The translations under genes were made by a program, and so were the position numbers. A stretch of DNA of 36,326 nucleotides from a virus. Positions 7,749-15,118 of the stretch are shown here, piece after piece; position 1 is the stretch's first letter; every line of letters starts with the position of its first letter. The notes beneath the pieces are model-generated. The model made no database searches, was not told where the DNA came from, and saw nothing but the letters and a program-made list of their open reading frames with translations. The stretch lies in the IMG/VR virus record IMGVR_UViG_3300032296_000353, positions 1 to 36,326 of that record, one strand, 5' to 3'.

Positions 7749-9358
7749 GTGACTTATCCAATGTTTCTACAAAAGACCTTGAATACGCATCTCGTGGGCA
7801 ATGGGATAAAGTCTCTACTCAAGGGTTAGAGGCTATTTCTGCTGCTCGTGGTATGAGCACTCAAAATCAGCCTTCTGTTGTAGCTCCTGTTCCTTATAAT
7901 CAATTTGCAGAAGCAGCTAGGGCTATGGCTGGTGGATTTGCGTTTCAATCTGCTGATGAGATAGAAGCTGCATTACGTTCAGGTGCTATTTCTGGTCCTG
8001 AATACACAAAGATTAGAGATCAGTTAAGAGCGCAACAAGGTCAATATAAACAAGATATGCCGGGTGAATCATTGGTAACTGAAACTGGTGGGGCATTAGC
8101 CATGCCTGCTGCTACGTTAGTTAAGCCAATAACTCGTGGCTTAGGATTTTTAGGTGATGTGCTGCTTGGTACTGGTATGGGTGCTGCTACTGGTGTAGGT
8201 ATGGCTCCTGAAATGAGGCAAGCACCAGAGGAAGCTATTAAAGGCGGTATATTAGGTGGTGGTCTTACTGGATTATTTAGTGGTGGCAGTAGGCTTTTAG
8301 CTCCTAATGTTCGTCCTGAAGCTGCTGCATTACGTGAGCAAGGTATCCCATTAACTCCGGGTTCTGCATTTGGTGGTCGTATTCAGCAATTAGAACAATC
8401 TGCTGAAAGTATGCCTTTTCTTGGTCGTATTGTTACTGGCGCAAGAGAGCAGCAATTTGAGAAATTTAATACGCTTGCATATAACAAGGTTTTAAACAAT
8501 CTTGATCCTAAACTTAAAGTTCCTAGTAATCTTGTAGGTCGTGATGCGTTTAACTTTGTTGAACAGCAAATTCAGAATCAATATCAGAATGTAGTTCCTA
8601 ACTTACGTATTTCTTACACTCCTCGTGTTGAGCAGTCGTTTGATGCAATTAAGAATCGTTATTCTGGTACTAAGTTGCCAGAAGATTTACGTAAAAGTTT
8701 TGCGACTTATGTAGATGGGTTAAAGGTTGATTTTTCTGCAACTCAGGTAATGAATGGTCGTAGAGCACAGGCTATTAAGCAGGATTTAGGTAATTTATCT
8801 GCTGCATATTCTAAAGAAACAGGTCCTAATAGATTACTAGCTGATGCTTATCGTGATCTTCAGGGTTTGTATATGAGCACAATGAAGAATCAAAATCCTG
8901 TATATGCTAAAGAATTACAAAAAGTAGATTCAGCTTATCGTGATTTTGTTAGAGTTCAAACTGCTGTTGGAAAGACTCGTGGTGAAGCTGGCGTATTTAC
9001 TCCTGCACAATTAGAGGCTTCTGTGCGTCAAGCTGATCGATCTGCTCGTAAAGGTCAATTTGCTCGTGGTTCTGCTCCCATGCAAGATTTGTCAGGTACA
9101 GGCGTAGATATTTTAGGCACTAAAGTTGCTGATAGCGGTACTGCTGGTCGTGGTTTAACTGCTGCTGCACTTACTGGCGGTTTAGGTATGGTTGATCCTA
9201 CAACAGCAGCATTAACAGGATTATCTACGCTACCGTATTTTAATGTTGGCGAAAAGTTACTATTTTCCCCGAGAAATCCAACATTCTCAGAAGCAGTTCA
9301 AAGAGCTAGGTCTGCTGCTCCATTTGCAATTCCCGGATTGCTTGGTTTAACTCAATAG
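7745..9358 (+). CDS. Internal virion (ejection) protein with glycine zipper
   Basis: A 537-residue protein starting in an ATGA overlap with the upstream gene. Residues about 55-90 are helical with ADEIEAALRSGAISGPEY. Residues about 114-190 are a hydrophobic Gly/Ala stretch (GFLGDVLLGTGMGAATGVGM, then GGILGGGLTGLFSGG) that could insert into a membrane. The long helical part after that (about 195-440) contains QQFEKFNTLAYNKVLNNL and ANSKY-like spacer helices. A second hydrophobic Gly/Ala region follows (TAAALTGGLGMVDPTTAAL). This pattern is typical of phage DNA-ejection proteins that form the trans-envelope channel. Function is inferred. Confidence 0.6.
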   Translation: MSDLSNVSTKDLEYASRGQWDKVSTQGLEAISAARGMSTQNQPSVVAPVPYNQFAEAARAMAGGFAFQSADEIEAALRSGAISGPEYTKIRDQLRAQQGQYKQDMPGESLVTETGGALAMPAATLVKPITRGLGFLGDVLLGTGMGAATGVGMAPEMRQAPEEAIKGGILGGGLTGLFSGGSRLLAPNVRPEAAALREQGIPLTPGSAFGGRIQQLEQSAESMPFLGRIVTGAREQQFEKFNTLAYNKVLNNLDPKLKVPSNLVGRDAFNFVEQQIQNQYQNVVPNLRISYTPRVEQSFDAIKNRYSGTKLPEDLRKSFATYVDGLKVDFSATQVMNGRRAQAIKQDLGNLSAAYSKETGPNRLLADAYRDLQGLYMSTMKNQNPVYAKELQKVDSAYRDFVRVQTAVGKTRGEAGVFTPAQLEASVRQADRSARKGQFARGSAPMQDLSGTGVDILGTKVADSGTAGRGLTAAALTGGLGMVDPTTAALTGLSTLPYFNVGEKLLFSPRNPTFSEAVQRARSAAPFAIPGLLGLTQ

Positions 9359-9365
9359 GTGCATT

Positions 9366-10679
9366 ATGGCAAAGAACAAGATTAGTGAATACAGTGCTAC
9401 CGCATCCAATAACACGGATATTGGCGGTATTAACATAGCTGAGGGTTGTGCTCCATCGGGTATTAACAATGCTATACGCGAGTTAATGGCACAGCTTAAA
9501 GATCAGCAAGCTGGTACTGATGCTGATGGCTTTGTCGTAGGTGGTGCATTTACTTCGTCTGGTGGTGCTGTATTTAGCTCAGGTACGACATTCTCTGGCT
9601 CTGTAGTAATGAGCAGTACCGTGACCATGAGTGGAACTAACAATATTGGTAATACGACAAGTTCTACTATTCTTAGTGGTTCAGTTACTCAGACTAGCGG
9701 CTCTGTATTGTATTTAGATGCTGCTGCTACGACTTCTGCTGCTCCTCCATTATCGTGGAGTGGTGATACGAATACAGGTATCTACCGTCCTGCTGCTGAT
9801 ACGTTAGCGTTAGTTACTGGTGGTACAGATCGACTAAGAATTGGCTCTACTGGCATCGTTAATGTTGGTGGTGCTGTAGTTATTGGCTCTGGTGATGCTA
9901 CTACGTCAGTTGCAGGAAGTATATTGCGTGGTCCTAGTAGTGCAGGAACGAATATAGCTGGTGGCGACATTGAGATTCAAGCAGGTAACGGTACTGGTAC
10001 TGGTGGTTCTGGAAACATTGTTTTAAAGACTGCTGATGTAGGTTCGTCCGGCTCTACTGCTAATACGCTAACTCAGCGTTTGTTGATTACCCCTAAAGGT
10101 GGCTTTTCGTTTGGTGGTGGTGCGACTAGCTACGGTACAGCAGGTCAGGTTCTAAAGTCTAACGGTGATGCTCCTCCGTCATTCGGTAATGTTGGTCCTA
10201 CTTCTGCTACTGCTCAATCTGCGTCTGGTTCTAGCATTGATTTTACAGATATACCAGCTACAGCTAAACGAGTTACTGTTTTAATTAGGGGTGTTTCGCT
10301 AAGTAGTACAGGTGATATTTTAATTAGATTGGGTACAGCTAGTGGATTTGTTGGTAGTGGATATATAGCGAGTACGTCTGCTGCTAATAATGGTGGAACT
10401 ACATCAATTACCACTTCAACATTAGGATTTCCAGTATATTCAAATGCAGCGGCAAGAGTTATACACGCAACAATGACATTACATTTAGTAGATACTAATT
10501 ATTGGTTGCAAAGTCATATTTTACAAACAAGTACCTCTGCAATTAATGGAACTGGAGCAGGAACAATTTCTCTTTCTGATGCATTGACTAGTATTCGTAT
10601 AACTACGCTTGGAGCTAACGGTACTACAATTGGCGGTGAGACATTTGATGCAGGTACTATTAATATTTTTTACGAATAA
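9366..10679 (+). CDS. Tail fibre-like protein
   Basis: A 437-residue protein whose N-terminus (KISEYSATASNNTDIGGINI, then GCAPSGINNAIRELMAQLKD, about residues 4-46) is a widespread attachment domain of phage tail fibres and spikes. The middle is a Ser/Gly/Thr-rich repeat region (about 60-125), then WSGDTNTGIYRP (about 132-143), a motif frequent in fibre shafts. The C-terminal 170 residues (from SGSSIDFTDIPATAKRVTVL) look like a beta-sandwich tip. It is probably a second receptor-binding or baseplate-anchored fibre. It lies between the ejection proteins and the lysis genes, 7 bp after the previous stop. Confidence 0.7.
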   Translation: MAKNKISEYSATASNNTDIGGINIAEGCAPSGINNAIRELMAQLKDQQAGTDADGFVVGGAFTSSGGAVFSSGTTFSGSVVMSSTVTMSGTNNIGNTTSSTILSGSVTQTSGSVLYLDAAATTSAAPPLSWSGDTNTGIYRPAADTLALVTGGTDRLRIGSTGIVNVGGAVVIGSGDATTSVAGSILRGPSSAGTNIAGGDIEIQAGNGTGTGGSGNIVLKTADVGSSGSTANTLTQRLLITPKGGFSFGGGATSYGTAGQVLKSNGDAPPSFGNVGPTSATAQSASGSSIDFTDIPATAKRVTVLIRGVSLSSTGDILIRLGTASGFVGSGYIASTSAANNGGTTSITTSTLGFPVYSNAAARVIHATMTLHLVDTNYWLQSHILQTSTSAINGTGAGTISLSDALTSIRITTLGANGTTIGGETFDAGTINIFYE

Positions 10680-10681
10680 TC

Positions 10682-10867
10682 ATGGATAAAGTACAACTTA
10701 CCGATGAGCAAATTGACCAGATTGCTGAGAAAGCTGCTGAAGTTGCTTTTAAAAAGATTTACGAAGAAGTAGGTCGGTCAGTTGTTAAAAAGATATTCTG
10801 GGTTGTTGGTGCTGGTGCTCTAGGTTTAATGTTCTGGATGGCTGGTAACGGTCAACTGCCTAAATAG
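10682..10867 (+). CDS. Small one-TM protein of the lysis region
   Basis: A 61-residue protein with an amphipathic N-terminal helix (LTDEQIDQIAEKAAEVAFKK) and one C-terminal transmembrane segment (IFWVVGAGALGLMFWMAG, about residues 39-56). It starts 2 bp after the fibre gene and comes before two more membrane-anchored proteins and a holin candidate. It could be a holin accessory or antiholin; small one-TM proteins of this kind are common in phage lysis regions. No specific family is recognised. Confidence 0.6.
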   Translation: MDKVQLTDEQIDQIAEKAAEVAFKKIYEEVGRSVVKKIFWVVGAGALGLMFWMAGNGQLPK

Positions 10868-10869
10868 AT

Positions 10870-11583
10870 GTGGACCCACTTACACTTTTAGCATTAGCTA
10901 ATGCTGCTGTAGCGGCTGTAAAGAAGGGATGTCAGTTATACAAAGATATTAAAGGTGCAGCAGGAGACGTAAAGGAAGTATTAGACGATCTAAAGACTCA
11001 GTTTCATAAGATACCTAATCCTTCTAATGCTCAAGTAGTCCAATATAACCAAGAAGTAGCTAGGATTCAGGAGATAGCTAAGGCTGATCCTAACGATGTA
11101 TTTACCGATATTGGTAATCAGTTAGGTGCGTTATTAGATGCACAGGATCAGTTAGGTAAGGCTTTATTAGCAGAAGAAATACAGATTAAGACTGCCTATA
11201 AAGGTGAAGAATCAGTAGGTCGCAGAGCATTACGTAAGATTATTATTGAAGCTAGAGTTGACTCAATGATGGCTGAGTTACGTGAAATGATGGTGTATCA
11301 GGCTCCAGCAGAACTCGGCTCATTGTGGGCTAAGTATGAAAAGACAGTAGAGAAGATTGTTGCAGAACAGGAAATTGCTCACGCTGAAGAACTTAGATTG
11401 GCTAATATAGCAAAATGCCAACGGGAAAATATAAGAAGAAGAATCAAAAAACAAATGACATCAGTAGTCGCGGTGCTGTTCATAACGTGTTGGTTTCTAT
11501 GGCTAATGATACTAATAAGAACGAGCCACACATACCGTGGACTCTACTCATCTCCTTGGTGGTCTTGTGTATTGTGCTCGTAA
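10870..11583 (+). CDS. Tail-anchored helical protein of the lysis region; 3' end overlaps another gene
   Basis: A 237-residue protein starting with GTG at 10870 (an ATG at 10868 is in another frame). The N-terminus MDPLTLLALANAAVAAVKKG and the long helical body match a family of phage proteins that end in a single C-terminal membrane anchor. Here the anchor is TSVVAVLFITCWFLWLMILI (about residues 194-213). The last 169 bp (11415-11583) also carry an open -1 frame that continues downstream as another membrane protein. An A6 run at 11446-11451 lies where the two frames would join. Either both frames are used as overlapping genes, or the ribosome slips, or the run contains an indel. Function unknown. 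Confidence 0.6.
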   Translation: MDPLTLLALANAAVAAVKKGCQLYKDIKGAAGDVKEVLDDLKTQFHKIPNPSNAQVVQYNQEVARIQEIAKADPNDVFTDIGNQLGALLDAQDQLGKALLAEEIQIKTAYKGEESVGRRALRKIIIEARVDSMMAELREMMVYQAPAELGSLWAKYEKTVEKIVAEQEIAHAEELRLANIAKCQRENIRRRIKKQMTSVVAVLFITCWFLWLMILIRTSHTYRGLYSSPWWSCVLCS

Positions 11584-11708
11584 TTGCATTGCCTGTGATG
11601 GGCGTAATGTATCTTGATATGAATAATGCAACAATTGCAGCTAATGAAGAAATACGCAAGATGAAAGAATTACGCTTAAAACTGTTAACTGAAATGCAAG
11701 GACAATAA
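11499..11708 (+). CDS. Small membrane protein, spanin-like layout (overlaps upstream gene)
   Basis: From ATG 11499 the product has 69 residues: a short polar head (MANDTNKNEPHIPW), one transmembrane segment (TLLISLVVLCIVLVIALPVM) and a charged helical tail (EEIRKMKELRLKLLTEMQGQ). This is the N-in, C-out layout of an inner-membrane spanin, but it is very short and no outer-membrane lipoprotein partner is evident beside it. The frame is open back to an ATG at 11415, and neither start has a convincing ribosome site. That leaves room for translational coupling or a -1 frameshift out of the 10870 gene. It ends in TAATG with the holin candidate. Confidence 0.55.
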   Translation: MANDTNKNEPHIPWTLLISLVVLCIVLVIALPVMGVMYLDMNNATIAANEEIRKMKELRLKLLTEMQGQ

Positions 11709-12193
11709 TGCTTACCCTACTCTCTACATTTATGTCGTTCTTATCGGGTGGACTTCCTAGTCTGCTTAATTTCTTTCAGGATAAGTCTGATAAGAAGCAT
11801 GAATTAGCTATGGCTAATGTTCAAATGCAAATGCAGCTAGAGATGCAGAAAGCTGGCTTTCAGGCTCAAGAACGTGTTGAGGAAATACACACAGAGCAGA
11901 TACAGATACAGACAGCCTCAGACGAGCGTAAAGCACTCTACAACCACGATATAGAGATCGGTAAGGGTGCTAGTCAATGGGTAATCAATGCTCGCGCTAT
12001 GGTGCGTCCTACGGTCACCTACGGTCTATTCTTCCTGCTAGTGGCTATCGATATAGCTGGAGTCTGGTACGCATGGACTCAGAACGTGCCATTCAAGATT
12101 ATGATCGATGAGGTATGGGATTCTGATACTCAGTTGATTTGGGCATCTGTTATAGCGTTCTGGTTTGGTACTCAGGCATTTGGCAAAAAATGA
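11708..12193 (+). CDS. Holin candidate (3TM-holin-like)
   Basis: A 161-residue protein with a hydrophobic N-terminus (LLSTFMSFLSGGLPSLLNFF), a charged coiled-coil middle full of Gln, Glu and Met (about residues 25-85), and two C-terminal transmembrane segments (TVTYGLFFLLVAIDIAGVWY at about 101-120 and IWASVIAFWFGTQAF at about 144-158). Phage proteins of this architecture next to a lysozyme are usually annotated as holins of the three-TM type. It is coupled by TAATG upstream, and its stop overlaps the ATG of the lysozyme (ATGA, 12190-12193). The order holin then endolysin supports the role. Confidence 0.65.
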   Translation: MLTLLSTFMSFLSGGLPSLLNFFQDKSDKKHELAMANVQMQMQLEMQKAGFQAQERVEEIHTEQIQIQTASDERKALYNHDIEIGKGASQWVINARAMVRPTVTYGLFFLLVAIDIAGVWYAWTQNVPFKIMIDEVWDSDTQLIWASVIAFWFGTQAFGKK

Positions 12194-12666
12194 AGGTATC
12201 AGACTCAGCTAGGTCGGTAATCGCTCATCACGAAGGTGTGAGATTAAAACCGTACCGATGTCCTGCTAGGTTATGGACAGTTGGCGTAGGTCATGTAATT
12301 GATCCTAATCACGCTAAGGTTCCGTTTGAGGAGCGCAATAGTCTAGCGATCCCTGATGGCTGGAATCGCAAATTTACAATGGATGAGGTCAATGCAATTC
12401 TTGCGGCTGATTTGCAGCGTTTTGAACGAGGTGTATTACGTTATTGCCCTAGTGGGATTACTCAAGGGCGGTTTGACGCTCTGGTCTCTTTTGCATTTAA
12501 CGTAGGGCTAGGTACGCTACAGAGGTCAACTCTACGTCAGAAGCATAATCGTGGAGACTATGAAGGTGCGGCTGATGAGTTCCTGAAGTATTGTAAGGCA
12601 GCAGGTAAGGTTCTCAAAGGTTTAGAAAATAGAAGAAAAGATGAGCGTGCTATGTATCTAATGTAA
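12190..12666 (+). CDS. GH24 lysozyme (endolysin)
   Basis: A 158-residue T4/P21-type lysozyme that cleaves the MurNAc-GlcNAc bond of peptidoglycan at lysis. From the ATG at 12190 the catalytic arrangement is E15-x8-C24-x5-T30 in HHEGVRLKPYRCPARLWT, the E-(D/C)-T triad spacing of the family, followed by VGVGH. Conserved downstream parts are RFDALVSFAFNVGLGTLQRS and the C-terminal GLENRRKDERAMYL. The frame is open upstream to 12139, but that stretch merely overlaps the coding end of the holin; the ATGA start is preferred. No signal peptide is visible, so export would depend on the holin. Confidence 0.92.
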   Translation: MKVSDSARSVIAHHEGVRLKPYRCPARLWTVGVGHVIDPNHAKVPFEERNSLAIPDGWNRKFTMDEVNAILAADLQRFERGVLRYCPSGITQGRFDALVSFAFNVGLGTLQRSTLRQKHNRGDYEGAADEFLKYCKAAGKVLKGLENRRKDERAMYLM

Positions 12667-12667
12667 T

Positions 12668-12696
12668 TTGTAATATGATTACAATAAGTATATGAT
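12668..12696 (+). promoter_or_regulatory. Promoter candidate with overlapping operator-like palindrome
   Basis: TTGTAA (12668-12673) and TATGAT (12691-12696) are separated by exactly 17 bp, a good match to a sigma-70 promoter. The -35 region is part of a perfect 17-bp palindrome, TTGTAAT-ATG-ATTACAA (12668-12684), which looks like an operator for a dimeric regulator. The likely transcription start is about 5 nt before the ATG at 12708, leaving almost no leader. This is the only clear gap in the late operon between the lysozyme and the Cys-rich protein. Confidence 0.55.
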
Positions 12697-12707
12697 ATAT
12701 AGATCAA

Positions 12708-12908
12708 ATGCCTAAAGTCAAAATACCTGATGACTGTATGCCAGCATGTATTAGCTGCGCTTTCTACACTTGCGAACCTAAAGACGATTTAGGTTACTGC
12801 AACCGATACCCACCTACGTTAATGGAAATAGAAGGTAACTTTGAGAGTTGCTTTCCTGTGACTGAGCGTACCGATTGGTGTGGTGAATTTATCCGTAAGG
12901 TGAACTAA
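12708..12908 (+). CDS. Small Cys-rich protein
   Basis: A 66-residue protein with seven cysteines (C10, C14, C17, C22, C31, C48, C58), arranged partly as CxxxCxxC and then C-x4-C. This could bind a metal or an Fe-S cluster; it is not a classic zinc ribbon. The ends are PKVKIPDDCMP and DWCGEFIRKVN. It follows the promoter candidate closely and is coupled to the phosphoesterase gene by TAATG at 12906-12910. Small Cys-rich proteins of this kind are common in aquatic phages and have no assigned role. Confidence 0.65.
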   Translation: MPKVKIPDDCMPACISCAFYTCEPKDDLGYCNRYPPTLMEIEGNFESCFPVTERTDWCGEFIRKVN

Positions 12909-13864
12909 TGGCTGTTAAATTGACTGATGATGAATTTATGGGTTTTTGGGATAAATTCGGTAGCGTAAAGGAAGTAAGCAAAGCATCAGGCATGAGTCTT
13001 AGAGGCGTTAATGCCAGACGAAGAAAACTAGAAGCAAAAACAGGGAAAATGCTTGTTGGCAATAGCCCAAGAAGTCCAGACTTTAAGATTATGTATGCTG
13101 GCAATGGGATTAGAACTAAAGCAGAGCTAGAAAATGGTGTGATTATGGTGGCTTCAGATTGCCATTATTATCCGGGAATTATATCAACGGCTCATAAGGC
13201 TTTTGTTAAGTTAATACCCGAATTAAAGCCGAAGATGATCGTTATGAACGGAGACGTTTTTGACGGTGCTGGTATTAGTCGGCATGGTCCGATAGGTTGG
13301 AACTCTACTCCTAGCGTAAAACAAGAACTAGAAGCGTGTTCAGACCGTCTATACGAGATTGAGAGCGCATCTAAGAGTGCCAAACTACATTGGACATGGG
13401 GTAATCATGATCTGCGCTTTAACACTCGTCTAGCGTCTCAGGTAGGGACTGCATTTGAAGGCGTTAAAGGAATGAACCTAGCGGATCACTTTCCTCGATG
13501 GAAGTTCTCTACGTCATTAATGGTCAACGAGCATACAATGATTAAGCATCGTTATCATAATGGCATCCATGCGGTATATAACAATACAATGAAGTCTGGT
13601 ACGTCTATAGTCACAGGGCATCTTCATAGTTTAAAGGTAACTCCGTGGACTGATTACAATGGTACGAGATACGGTGTAGATACAGGCACTATGGCTAACT
13701 TAGATGATCCTGCGTTTGATTATGCGGAGGATAACCCTAAGAACTGGCGGTCAGGTTTTGCTGTTCTCACCTTTTGGGAGGGAAAGCTCATGCCTCCAGA
13801 ACTATGCGAGGTTATCTCCGAGGGTCTAGTGTACTTCAGAGGTCAGGTAATTGAGGTTCCTTGA
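12908..13864 (+). CDS. Calcineurin-like metallophosphoesterase with N-terminal HTH-like segment
   Basis: A 318-residue protein with the full metallophosphoesterase motif series: DxH at D84/H86 (SDCHYYPG), GDxxDG at 115-120, GNHD at 165-168 and GHLH at 237-240, so two metal ions can be bound. The N-terminal 45 residues (KFGSVKEVSKASGMSLRGVN, then RRRKLEAKTG) look like a helix-turn-helix. The fold hydrolyses phosphomono- or diesters; phage members may process nucleic acid or protein phosphates, and the substrate here is unknown. It is coupled to the Cys-rich gene and its last 29 bp run convergently into the MazG-like gene. Confidence 0.88.
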   Translation: MAVKLTDDEFMGFWDKFGSVKEVSKASGMSLRGVNARRRKLEAKTGKMLVGNSPRSPDFKIMYAGNGIRTKAELENGVIMVASDCHYYPGIISTAHKAFVKLIPELKPKMIVMNGDVFDGAGISRHGPIGWNSTPSVKQELEACSDRLYEIESASKSAKLHWTWGNHDLRFNTRLASQVGTAFEGVKGMNLADHFPRWKFSTSLMVNEHTMIKHRYHNGIHAVYNNTMKSGTSIVTGHLHSLKVTPWTDYNGTRYGVDTGTMANLDDPAFDYAEDNPKNWRSGFAVLTFWEGKLMPPELCEVISEGLVYFRGQVIEVP

Positions 13865-14156
13865 CGAAGATACCACCTGCGTTCATGTGTCCTTTACGAT
13901 CTTTAATCTCATCGTAAGCAGACTTTAAACAATGGGTTAGATCGACATTCTCAAGAGCAGCAACATTAATGAGACATACAAGAACGTCGCCAAGTCCATC
14001 AATAATGTCTGCGCGGTTTCTGTTGATAAGAGCTGTGTGTAGTTCATGCATCTCCTCTTGAGCTTTACGATATTGAGCTACTGATGTGCTATTCGGGATG
14101 ATTCCTCTGGCTTCACTCCACCGAATAACGTCTAGTTCTATTAGATTCCAACTCAT
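13836..14156 (-). CDS. MazG-like nucleotide pyrophosphohydrolase
   Basis: A 106-residue all-helical protein with the MazG/NTP-PPase signature: EEMHEL (residues 34-39) as the E-x-x-E metal motif and ADIIDGLGDVLVCLIN (about 49-64) carrying the second set of acidic residues (D53, D57). The family hydrolyses (d)NTPs to monophosphates and pyrophosphate; phage versions are thought to adjust nucleotide or alarmone pools. It is the last gene of the leftward arm, starts in an ATGA overlap with the preceding gene, and overlaps the convergent phosphoesterase gene by 29 bp. Confidence 0.85.
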   Translation of the reverse strand: MSWNLIELDVIRWSEARGIIPNSTSVAQYRKAQEEMHELHTALINRNRADIIDGLGDVLVCLINVAALENVDLTHCLKSAYDEIKDRKGHMNAGGIFVKEPQLPDL

Positions 14157-14389
14157 TCACCCTTCTCCTTTAGATAGTTCATCATTTCTGCGTTCATTTT
14201 AGCTTGCGCCCATTTCTGTGGTCCTGATAGCTGCATCAATGCTAGAGAAAACTGTACAAAGTTTTGTAGCTTCTCTAACTCTAGCTCGTCCACTTCTCCG
14301 TTACGGATACCGTTTAATACTGCTGATATACCTTTGCGGTTGCCATCAATAACGGCTTGCCAGTCGTAGTTTATTTTATTCTTAGGCAT
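14153..14389 (-). CDS. Small helical protein, unknown
   Basis: A 78-residue protein, helical and charged (YDWQAVIDGNRKGISAVLNG ... LEKLQNFVQFSLALMQL). No membrane segment, Cys motif or known family is recognised. It overlaps the upstream gene by 8 bp and the MazG-like gene by 4 bp (ATGA), so it is translated in the same leftward operon as the XRE regulator and the MazG-like protein. Confidence 0.65.
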   Translation of the reverse strand: MPKNKINYDWQAVIDGNRKGISAVLNGIRNGEVDELELEKLQNFVQFSLALMQLSGPQKWAQAKMNAEMMNYLKEKGE

Positions 14390-14699
14390 TTTTTGCTTTC
14401 AGCTTTTCTTCAACATCAATTGTAAGTTCTGCTATTAAAGAACCAAGTCTTAATAAATCTTCTTTAGTAAATCCAGCATTAACTATTAATACATCAGCCT
14501 CATCATCCGTCAGCCCTACCCATTCTTTTGGCTCAGTATAGTTAGGTTTACCACCTGAGTACGTCTTTACCCACGGTTGTCTATTTGCAGCTTCCCATCC
14601 TTGCATAGCCCAATAAAGAGGCGTATGTTTTACAACATCAAGATCGTCAGCCATTTCGTCGCCATTCCACCACTCAAAGAATTTATCTTCATTTGTCAT
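14382..14699 (-). CDS. Acidic hypothetical phage protein
   Basis: From the ATG at 14699 the product has 105 residues. It starts TNEDKFFEWWNGDEMADDLD and continues with TPLYWAMQGWEAANRQPW, a pattern common in phage proteins that act as small acidic accessory factors. The C-terminus is helical (TKEDLLRLGSLIAELTIDVE). An ATG two codons upstream (14705) is also possible, but the 14699 start forms an ATGA overlap with the stop of the preceding gene, as seen throughout this operon. No function is recognised. Confidence 0.65.
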   Translation of the reverse strand: MTNEDKFFEWWNGDEMADDLDVVKHTPLYWAMQGWEAANRQPWVKTYSGGKPNYTEPKEWVGLTDDEADVLIVNAGFTKEDLLRLGSLIAELTIDVEEKLKAKNA

Positions 14700-14890
14700 T
14701 TGCATATTCTTTCTTTAGCTTCTTTGAGGCTAGAGTTCATTAGCCAAGCAGAGCATTGAGAATCGATTGTAAAGGCATTTTTACCGTCTCTAAAGCCAGC
14801 GTTATAGGCTGACTGTACTCGGGTAGTAAGAACAGAAGAACACGCCCATATCGTCGCTAATGCAGCCGTAAAGATAATTAATACTTTCAT
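14696..14890 (-). CDS. Small secreted or membrane-anchored protein
   Basis: A 64-residue protein with a hydrophobic N-terminus (MKVLIIFTAALATIWACSS). Cys17 follows I-W-A, which is only an imperfect lipobox, so it may be a lipoprotein or a one-TM protein. The C-terminal half, with SQCSAWLMNSSLKEAKERICK, has two further cysteines and would lie in the periplasm if exported. It is coupled by ATGA both to the XRE regulator (14887-14890) and to the next gene. A role in superinfection exclusion would be speculation. Confidence 0.6.
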   Translation of the reverse strand: MKVLIIFTAALATIWACSSVLTTRVQSAYNAGFRDGKNAFTIDSQCSAWLMNSSLKEAKERICK

Positions 14891-15078
14891 AACAATTCAC
14901 GTATTTGTTTAACTGGCATTTTAAATGTCTCATGGATTTTTAAAATCATGTCTGCTGAAACATTAATTACTCCGCTACGAATCTTGCTTATTGTTGGTGC
15001 TTTTGTTTTTAATAAACGGCTAAGTTCAGCATCGTTTTTTACTTTATAGCGTTCTTTAATAAAATCTAACAATTTCAT
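14887..15078 (-). CDS. Cro/XRE-family helix-turn-helix regulator
   Basis: A 63-residue protein made almost wholly of an XRE-type HTH domain: KNDAELSRLLKTKAPTISKI (about 14-33) forms the helix-turn-helix, followed by NVSADMILKIHETFKMP. This size fits a Cro-like repressor that binds operators as a dimer. It starts after a GGAGT ribosome site and just downstream of the terminator at 15092-15118, so it probably has its own promoter or depends on read-through. The palindrome at 12668-12684 is one possible target, but this is untested. With no integrase in the window, it is not evidence of lysogeny. Confidence 0.85.
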   Translation of the reverse strand: MKLLDFIKERYKVKNDAELSRLLKTKAPTISKIRSGVINVSADMILKIHETFKMPVKQIRELL

Positions 15079-15091
15079 AGTTACTCCAGAA

Positions 15092-15118
15092 TAAAAAGAC
15101 AGGAGCCGAAACTCCTGT
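15092..15118 (-). terminator. Rho-independent terminator, leftward
   Basis: On the minus strand the sequence forms ACAGGAG-TTTCGG-CTCCTGT (arms 15112-15118 and 15099-15105), a 7-bp stem with a 6-nt loop, followed by CTTTTTAT. It lies after the SSB-like gene. A second hairpin, GCCAC ... GTGGC (about 15122-15139), comes just before it in the transcript. Confidence 0.75.

Noticed and set aside
12139-12189. N-terminal extension of the lysozyme as a SAR signal
   Set aside because: The stretch is hydrophobic only because it overlaps the last transmembrane segment of the holin gene in another frame. The ATGA start at 12190 is coupled and gives a normal GH24 N-terminus.
14887-15078. XRE regulator as evidence of a temperate phage
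   Set aside because: A Cro-like protein alone is not enough; no integrase, partition gene or attachment site was found.
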